This document shows, piece after piece, positions 56,273 through 64,000 of a stretch of 64,000 nucleotides of DNA. Source of the stretch: Symbiodinium natans (taxonomy: Eukaryota; Sar; Dinophyceae; Suessiales; Symbiodiniaceae); assembly GCA_905221605.1 (NCBI GenBank), contig CAJNDS010002713.1, forward strand, positions 243,655 to 307,654. The letters run 5' to 3'. The notes below the pieces were generated by a model, which did no database searches, was not told the DNA's origin, and saw only the letters and a program-made list of their open reading frames with translations. Position 1 is the stretch's first letter, and the number at the start of each line of letters is the position of its first letter. A program made the translations under genes and the position numbers.

Positions 56273-59200
56273 TACGACAAAGAGACGATGGCGCCGAAAG
56301 CACGCATAGGGGAATACTAGTGACAACGACAGGCAGGGAGCGAGTGAAGAAGGGTAATAGGCGAGTCAAGGGGTTGGGCTCCGAAGAGACGGGGATAGCA
56401 GGACTGGATATATGCTATTGGAAAGGACACACAGCTGACAAGATGGTACGAAAGTGCAAAAACGTACACAAGAAGGGGTATGTACATGATGTGAAACGAT
56501 ATCCCGTGATTGAGGAGGCAAAGGCAAGGCTACGAGGAATATCCCTAGCCGAAGAGGTCGTGCTGGACATACTTGCCGGAGAGCAAGGCGAGGAAGGTAA
56601 GGATGCTTCAAGACTGGCTGATAGGATAGTGGAGGAATGCAGGAGAATAGGTATAGTCGACGAGAGATTCCGCGTGGATAGTCGAGAGGATAGTCAACCG
56701 GCGGCGTCTGCACAGCATTGTTTGCCATCGGTAATGAGACGATGGATGATCGACTCGGGGTGTGCTATGGATCTGATAGCAGAAGCAGACCTCACCCAGG
56801 ATGAAAAAGATATGGCTATTGAGGCGAAGAAAGTGCGGTTCAACACCGCCAACGGCAACACCACGTCAAAGCAAGAAATATGCATGGATATTCAAGGGAT
56901 GCCTGAGACGATGAGGATTAGAATGCTCGAGAGTACTCCCGCTGTTCTATCGATGGGGAGGAGATGTATGAAAATGGGATATTCGTTCCATTGGCTGGCG
57001 GGCGCGAACCCCGTGTTCGTCAAGCCTGATTCGAGCTTGATAGTACTAAAAGTCATCGGGGATATCCCATACATGGTGGATAGAATGTCAACGGTCGTTA
57101 GTGAAAGTGAGCGGAGTGACTATCACATCTATCCTGCTATGCCAGCGCCTCTTGCGATTGAATTGCCCGTGCGAGGAAATTCCAGTCCGAGGAGGATCGG
57201 AGAGAAACAGGATGAATGTAGTCCCAAAAGCGTGGACTCGGACACGGATAGAGACATCGAGGAGGAACCGATAGGAAAGGCCGCCAACGACGACGGGAGG
57301 CTACTAGACAAGTGGATGTTAACGGGTAATAAGGCGGTGTGTTTCCACAACAAACCAAGAACGAAGGCTTGCGATCCATGGTTTGAAACACTGAGATTCC
57401 CAGAGATACATGCACTTGTGCCGCGATTCGCCGAGAGATGTAGATCCAAACGTGCGTACAAAGATGGCAAAACCGTGGCGGAATGGATAGACTGGGTGGA
57501 TAAGTACAGTGAGGGAGAGAATAGAGAAGCGGAGGAGGAATTGTGGACCGGCAAAACCATGTTCAAGATAGAAGGACTAACCTATGAAGGAGCGGACGCC
57601 GGGGAAGCGGCACAGAGCGATAGCGTGAAGGTGAGAAAACACATTTTGAATAGAATGGCTGCGGACGAAACCACGGGGCTAGACGACTTACTAATGATGT
57701 TAGACAAGAACATTGGTACTGGTGGCGAGGCAGAAACGCTTGCCGAGATAGCCAGATGTTTGTGGCCGCTTGCTCCACAAGAGATACTTGACGGCGGAAA
57801 GGCGCAAAAACCCCAGGGAGAAACGAGACCTGAAATCATGAAGATAAGGAAAGCGATGGAAGGGAGCAGAAGGGTTATTGTGCACATTTATTGTGGAAAG
57901 TCAAGGGGAAAGTTTGACGACGTCGCAAGTGAACTAGAAATGGGTGTGATAGACATCGACATGGAGGAGAACGTGCTGCAATCTGATACATGGTGGTGGC
58001 TAGTGAAGCTGGCTACGACTAATTTGGTGTTTTGTTGGCTAGCTGGACCGCCTTGCAGAACAAGATCCGTGATGAGACACAGAAGGCCGGGTCCGATCCC
58101 ACTTAGATCGAGAAATGGACCAGAGCGGTGGGGATACTCATTTATCAGTTGGGCACAGAAGCAGGAGTGTCGTGACGACGACATCATCATACTGCGCGTG
58201 TGCATGCTTGTGGTGATAGGAAAGGCACGTCACCGACGACTGAGAGCCCCAACAATGTGCCTCATTGAGCAACCCCAGGACCCCGAAACATATTGGGATG
58301 AGACGCCAGATGGAGGATACGCGTCATTGTGGGCGACTGAAGAATGGGATAGGACGAGTGCCATTCTAGGGACTAAGTTATTTAGTTTCGATCAGGGACC
58401 GATGGGACACCCTAGGAGAAAGCCGACCACAATAGCGACTGACGCAGAGTTGATAGGATGGGCGGTCAATCTTAGAGGACCAGGGACCGGAGCGACGAAC
58501 GATGGCGATGATAGAAGCAAGGGCGAGATGAGCGAGTCACAAAACTGGTCGGAGTGGGCACCGGGATTAGTGCGAGCCATCAAGGAGACTATGCGTAAGC
58601 ACCACCGAATTTCATCAGTGGTCGAAAAGGGGATAGACGAGAGGAATAGGGAGACAACGACAGAACAAGACGATGGTGACGGTCGACTGAGAACGACGTT
58701 CTACTGCGCCGCGTGTAAGGCCGATTCATCCGGGGTATGCGGTTTTTGTGAAAGAGCTTTGAGTCCTGAGCAGATTGAGGCGGGGCAAAGCGCACGCAAT
58801 ATGACGGATGCGGAGTTTCAGCTCATCCACGGAATGAAGAAGAGTCCGGATGACGACCTAAGGATCGCGGAGCAAGTCGTCGCTGTACCCGGCGAGGAAG
58901 AAAGCGCCGAAAACGGAGGCGAATTGGATGATGATATAGATTTGCCAGGAATAGCCGATGAAGAACAGGCTAGAAGAGGAGTGGGAGAGCCTCAGAAGGA
59001 TGATAGCGCCGGTGACATGGGAGAAGTGGAACAAGCAAAGGCAGAAGACGGACCTGCGGATCAGGTTCGAGTTGCGGATAGAATTGGCGAAGGGATAGGG
59101 TCGAGCAAAACTGTGAGCATCCGGAGAGCAAGATACTCACCGGAGTATGCAAAATCGACGGAACATTTGCTCACGCATCTCCCAAAGAACATGCACTGCG

Positions 59201-62200
59201 TTGCTTGTCGACAAGGCAAAGCAATAAACGTCCCCTTCAACAGGGGCGAAGGCATCACAGACAAGGGCGCCGAGAAGTTCGGGGAGAGGGTCACTGCTGA
59301 CACGATAGTTCTTCGCAGCAACAAAGACAAGGGAATCCGCGGAGAAAACAATGCAATCGTGATGTTCGACTTCAAGACACAGTGGATACACTGCACGCCC
59401 GTAAAGTCCAGGGGAACGGATGAGTTTGTGCGAGCTATCAATGAGTTCCGAGGCCCAGATATGGTAGTGCATCTGTACGCAGACGGAGCCGGTGAATTCT
59501 CAAAAGCCTGCGACGTCATAGGAACTTGCAGGGCGACTTCTACACCCGGATTACCCCGAACGAATAGCATAGCGGAGCTCAAGGTCAAAGAAGTAATCTA
59601 CGGTGGCAGAGTATTGCTGAGACAAGCAGGACTAGAACCGAAGTGGTGGCCGTACGCTGTGCAGACGTTCTGCTTCCATAGGAACGTACAACAAGTGGAC
59701 GGGGTAAGCCCGTACGGGAAAAGACATGGCAACGAGCAAGACAAAGTGAAACTGATTCCTTTCGGGGCACTTGTTAACTACCTCCCCATTGCCGAAAAGC
59801 CTAGAAAAGCTGGCAAAGAGGACGCGGCCCTGCTCGAACGGGGGGATCCTGAAAATGACGCTCTTGAGATTCTCGGAGCTGATGAAGATGTTTCGAGCAT
59901 GGCCTTGCCCTCTGAAACGAAGGAAACTAAAGAACAACGCTCGCAAAGGGAGGAAGAGCTGAGAGAGATCGATAGACGTGCGCTCGACATGGTCATGACG
60001 CAGGACTTTGATGTGCAGCATGCAAAGGACATCATCCTGAAGTTCACTTCGATAGAAAAAGGAATAGCGAAGAATTCGCGGAGCGTGGCCACCGGTAGAG
60101 GGTTCATAGTCCTGGGGCTGTATGCGTACGGAGGAAAGATTGGCGTTACGAATAATGCCAAAGAATATCTGGGGATAGCCATGGTGTGCTGCGAGCTGAT
60201 AGCAAAATGCTTCCCAGAAGCTACTTTTACAACGGTGATTGTGTCTGTCGGAACCAGGATGGGGCCTCACAAGGACAAGTTTAACGAGAGCCAGACATAC
60301 AACTTTGTTGTACCGGTAAGCGAGAGGGCGGGCGAAGCTATGATCTGGACAGAAGAGGAACAGTGTGCGAGTGAGGGTGGCAAGGCCGCCGGGATAGAGA
60401 AAGAGGTGCTTCCGGGAAAATGGATATGGGGAAGGACTCGGAAGGTGGATAGTGGGCTAAAGTTCAATCCAAGAGTTTGGCATGCTACCGAAGATGCCTT
60501 GGCGCCGGAGGATAGAGTGATAGCGGTGGGATATACCCTGGCAGCGGGTAAAAAGGCATCTGTGGACGACAAGTGGAAGTTGATGAGGCTGGGCTTCAGA
60601 TTGGATGAGCACTTTGCGACATTAGCGGATGGCTTATGCCAGGCAGCGTGTGCAGACGATGGTGGGGATGGGGAAGAATATGTAGATCACGACGCCGAGG
60701 AAGAGCAAGCGTATGCCGTGGCATCCAAGGCGAAGTTCGACACTCCGACATCACCCGGGTTGTTCCTAGGTTACGCGCTCCAACCAGGGGGTGTTCCGAG
60801 CGGAGACTATATAGTGGTTGAGCTGGCGCACCTGTATCACGGATGGACGGTACCGTCGATACACCGCGTGAAGAGGATAGTACTTGACGAGGAGATGCCC
60901 AACTACTTCCCGATGCAAGCTGTGGCTGATAGGAAGTCGAGAATCATGACAGCGACTCGAGCTGATGCCCTGGCCAGATTGGAACTGGAGAGAGAGGGGC
61001 AGCAAGGAGAGGAGACGGAGGAAATCTTCGCAGAGGAGAGAAGGGTACGAGCCGATGTGATGAGACAAATTAAGTGCGACGATCAGCATCTTCAAAACGG
61101 GGATTTCTGGGAACATGATGAGATAGACCATTCGTGGACGCTTCATCACATCTTACCCCGAAAGGAGCTGTGTACCCCAGGCGAGGAGGTCAAAGGTACA
61201 GGTGGCCCCGGGGATAGAGAGCTGGGTCCAAGGAGGCGAACGTGGATAGTGTACGCCGATGGTACATCGGAGGTGCTGGATGAGGATAGAATGAAGGGCA
61301 AGAAGAAGATCACCAAGAAATGGACGGGGTGCACTACGTTCTGGGAAAAGGGGGAGCCTGAGGGAGAGATAGATGATGAAGCCAAGGAGCGGGCGCGGGG
61401 AGAGAAGGCGACGGGTATACGGGGGGTGGGTTTAGACTACGAACAAGACATGCCCAGAATAGAGCGGCCGTACGCGAGATCTCACAAACCCAACTCCATT
61501 TCGTCAGCAGAGTGGAATAGGATGAGCCCGGGACAGCGACTACGTTATATCGAGGGAGACAAAGAGAGGATCATCAGAGGAGAGAGGCCCCCTTCGGCCG
61601 TTCGAGGGCAAGAGGAAATAGGACCGCGTCCCGCAGAAATTGGAGTTCGAGAATGGATGGAGAAAATCACCGACCATGGCCAGGAATTCTCACCGCCGGA
61701 GTACCGATGGGATCCCCCACCGGGAATGCCTGAGGGTGGCCGAGTATGGGCAGTAAGAAACAATCGCGCCACATCCTACCGATTCTATGGCGGAAGGGAC
61801 AAAAGACGGCTTGAGCTCTGGTGGAGGGTCACTCGGAGCGCTAATACTGGAGAGGTCTTAGAATCCATTGAGTACGACTCTTGTATACAGGCAGAGATGA
61901 TGCGCAATAGAGGGAGATACCGATTCGTTGTGCCCAGGGACATCATCACGGAGTTCTGGTACATCCCCGACGGAGGAGAAGACCGACGAATCAGGGATAG
62001 AGGAGAATCAGCAGAACCTGCTGCACCGGCGTCCAGGATGGGGGATACTGAGGAGGTTACGAAAACCATCAACCAATTGTGCAGCACAGCTGGAATAGCG
62101 CGAACGCCGTCCGACAACATCGTTGGGGAAATGATGAGGGAGTTGGGCGAACAGCCTAAAGTGCAGATCATGGGGGTTGGATTAGAAGAGATCGGGGGTA

Positions 62201-64000
62201 ACGGAGGTGAGAACGTATCTTGGATATCGGGGGAAGGATGCGTGATAGGAGAGGGTGTGACGGATGTGGTCATTGCTATCGATGCGTCTAGCGACGGCAT
62301 GAGGACAGAGGTTGATCGGAAGGCATCCGGGTGGAGACGTGAGGAAGGCCTAGATAGTACGCGAGAGGCTCGAGAAAGAGTATTTGGCAATGTAGAAAAG
62401 GTTATCACAGACGCCAACAGCAGAGGAATAGTGGCCACGATCATCTGGATAGGCGGTAAAAGTCGAATGGCTGACGAGACCATTGTTCGAATGGCGCTTG
62501 CCTGGGACATGTGGATAGTGCGGAGTGATGGATGCATGCTGGGTATGCATGACGGGGTAGACGCGTCGTGTTACATAGGAGTCGTCACACCATGCATGAT
62601 GAATGCGATCGCGGCGGACATGTTAGCATGCGATCACATGCCAAGGGATCATGACTTGATGTCGCGCATAGTGAGGACATCGGACGCGAAAATAGACGTA
62701 CGGCGAGAGCAGGAGGGTAAAGCGATACGCGAAATGATCAAGGTGTTAAAGGACGTGATAGACATCTGCGGCGAGGAAGAGGGTGATTCGGTGTCGATGG
62801 CATGTGAAGAACACGGGGGAGACTATCTCGGATATAGCAGTGGTATGGTGACACTGGACGTGGACTCCTTGGCACAGCTGGAAAAGGGAACGATTAGAGG
62901 TGACGAGACTGGGGGATCACTAGAAAAGCTGTTGAAGATAGCCAAGAGAAGAATGAACGGAGGAAACTCATATTGGGTGATAGACATGGAGGGGGACGAC
63001 GAGCACGAAGAATATGCTACGGATAGAGAAGATCAGACGCTGATAAGGAACTATGCTGCTGCGGCGGCCGAGGATGGGGCACCATACATCAGTCGTGAGG
63101 AGATCAGATGGAAAAGATGCATAGTTATGAACAATCCTGGCCGAGAGGCATTGAGGGAGATCTTCGGACCACGAGCGAAACACACACAAGATCTGCGCGT
63201 GATCCTGGTTGACGGCGACGACATAGGCAAGGTTATAATGACGAAGCAGAACAGTCGCCGCATCAGACATAGCACCGGAGGGGCCGCAGTAGCTTACCCT
63301 GGAGAAGAGCTTGAGGTGGGAGACCTGAACGGGGACGGATGGATGATAGTGCTGACCGGGGAGAGGGAGAACCACGACGCAGATCGGCGCCATGACCAAG
63401 ATAGAGAGGAAAACCCCGGATTCGACGACCAGAGCGATGTGTTTGACTCGGAAGGATGGACGTTGTCAGACCTAGAAGAGGAACGGGAACCGGTGGATGA
63501 GGCATTCTTCAGGGCCGGACACGCCGAAACCATTAACCTCGAAACTATGGAGAAGGGCGAATGCAACATAGTCATGTGGGAGGCAGAGAGGAACGCACTA
63601 GTCCTCGAACTAAAGGACGACATCCACGTTCCACTGATAGGATACACCTGGGTTCGTACTGGGATAGCGTATCCGGAAGATCCTGGCACCAGTGTAAGAG
63701 TGTCTGCGCTCGGGCAGCTTGTGGCAGAAACCATGTGCGACGTCATAGGATACGAGGTATCACCTGAGCGAGAGATCCTGGTGGCTATACAGAATAGAAA
63801 TAGCTTTCCCATCACGTTTGGAGGAGGAGGGGGGCCAATCATGAGAATGGAATTCGCTAAGGGAGTATGTCTACGGCCGAGGATGCGCGGGTGCATGATG
63901 CCTGAGAACGTGAAGGAAGTGAGACATCGTAGGGCACATCGGGAGAGCAAGAAAGCAATCTGGGCAAGAGAGGCCCGTGCGAGGGAAAGAGACAGGGATA
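56218..64000 (+). CDS. pol: Retroelement Pol polyprotein (protease, PPC-methyltransferase-like, integrase, HxD..H oxygenase-like, dUTPase-like); partial
   Basis: This frame, in phase with gag after one UAG, is open for about 2,594 codons and leaves the window. Residue numbers count from 56218. An aspartic protease has DSG at 179-181 and a hydrophobic partner strand. A methyltransferase-like domain spans about 545-690, with GPPC at 610-613 and EQPQDP at 684. A zinc ribbon is near 830-850. The integrase has HCVAC near 993, then Asp1028, Asp1089 and Glu1120. A domain with HKD at 1351-1353, His1422 and Arg1433 resembles 2-oxoglutarate/Fe(II) oxygenases. A copia-like FLGYALQPGG segment follows at about 1515. 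A dUTPase-like fold lies at about 2460-2551. Reverse transcriptase and RNase H are expected downstream. No frameshift or extra stop was found, so the copy may be recent. Confidence 0.8.

Larger units (their letters stand above)
50300..64000 (+). mobile_element. Giant Ty1/copia-type retroelement, 3' end outside window
   Basis: Telomeric units stop at about 50,280 and a new sequence style begins, with frequent GATAG words in both leader and coding parts. Gag and pol share one frame separated by a single UAG. The order protease then integrase, with reverse transcriptase still to come, is that of copia elements. Leader, gag and pol so far cover 13.7 kb. A 5' long terminal repeat probably lies within 50,300-51,000, but its partner is beyond the window. 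Confidence 0.85.

Overview
The window joins three very different kinds of DNA. Positions 1 to about 19,560 are AT-rich and compact. They carry the signature genes of a polinton-like virus (PLV, the virophage/Polinton group): double-jelly-roll major capsid protein, penton-like minor capsid protein, A32-type packaging ATPase, tyrosine recombinase, a frameshifted polymerase-helicase, lipase, GIY-YIG nuclease and an S74-chaperone fibre. The element is framed by inverted repeats: 1..855 is the reverse complement of 17673..18527, and the paired coordinates always sum to 18,528. The repeat runs off the left edge of the window, so the left end of the virus is missing.

Positions about 19,560 to 26,135 are GC-richer host-type DNA. 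They hold one long minus-strand gene (WW domain, S1-like fold, three CCCH zinc fingers), read in three successive frames and apparently cut at its 3' end by the virus junction. A relict-looking dinoflagellate spliced leader lies upstream of it at 26112..26134. Positions 26,190 to about 50,280 are a mosaic of plant/alveolate-type telomeric heptamers (TTTAGGG/CCCTAAA and local variants) in both orientations. Short unique segments lie between them, some looking like exon scraps, along with long G/C homopolymers, foldbacks and one AT-rich element with inverted ends (31,250..33,480).

Positions about 50,300 to 64,000 are the 5' part of a giant Ty1/copia-type retroelement. It has a gag ORF with two CCCH fingers and then an in-frame UAG followed by a perfect 9-bp stem-loop. 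After that comes a pol frame open to the window end (about 2,594 codons) with an aspartic protease, a PPC-type DNA-methyltransferase-like domain, an integrase, a region with the HxD...H...R layout of 2-oxoglutarate/Fe(II) oxygenases and a dUTPase-like region. Reverse transcriptase has not yet appeared.

The telomere type, the spliced-leader relic and the style of the CCCH/copia proteins together suggest a dinoflagellate nuclear genome (inference). The virus genes fall into two promoter classes: a TCTA core 14-24 nt before most capsid-region ATGs, and an AAAGAAAT word 27-36 nt before several ends/replication-region ATGs. TCTA in an AT-rich setting is the late promoter of Cafeteria roenbergensis virus and its virophage mavirus, so this element may rely on a giant virus for transcription.
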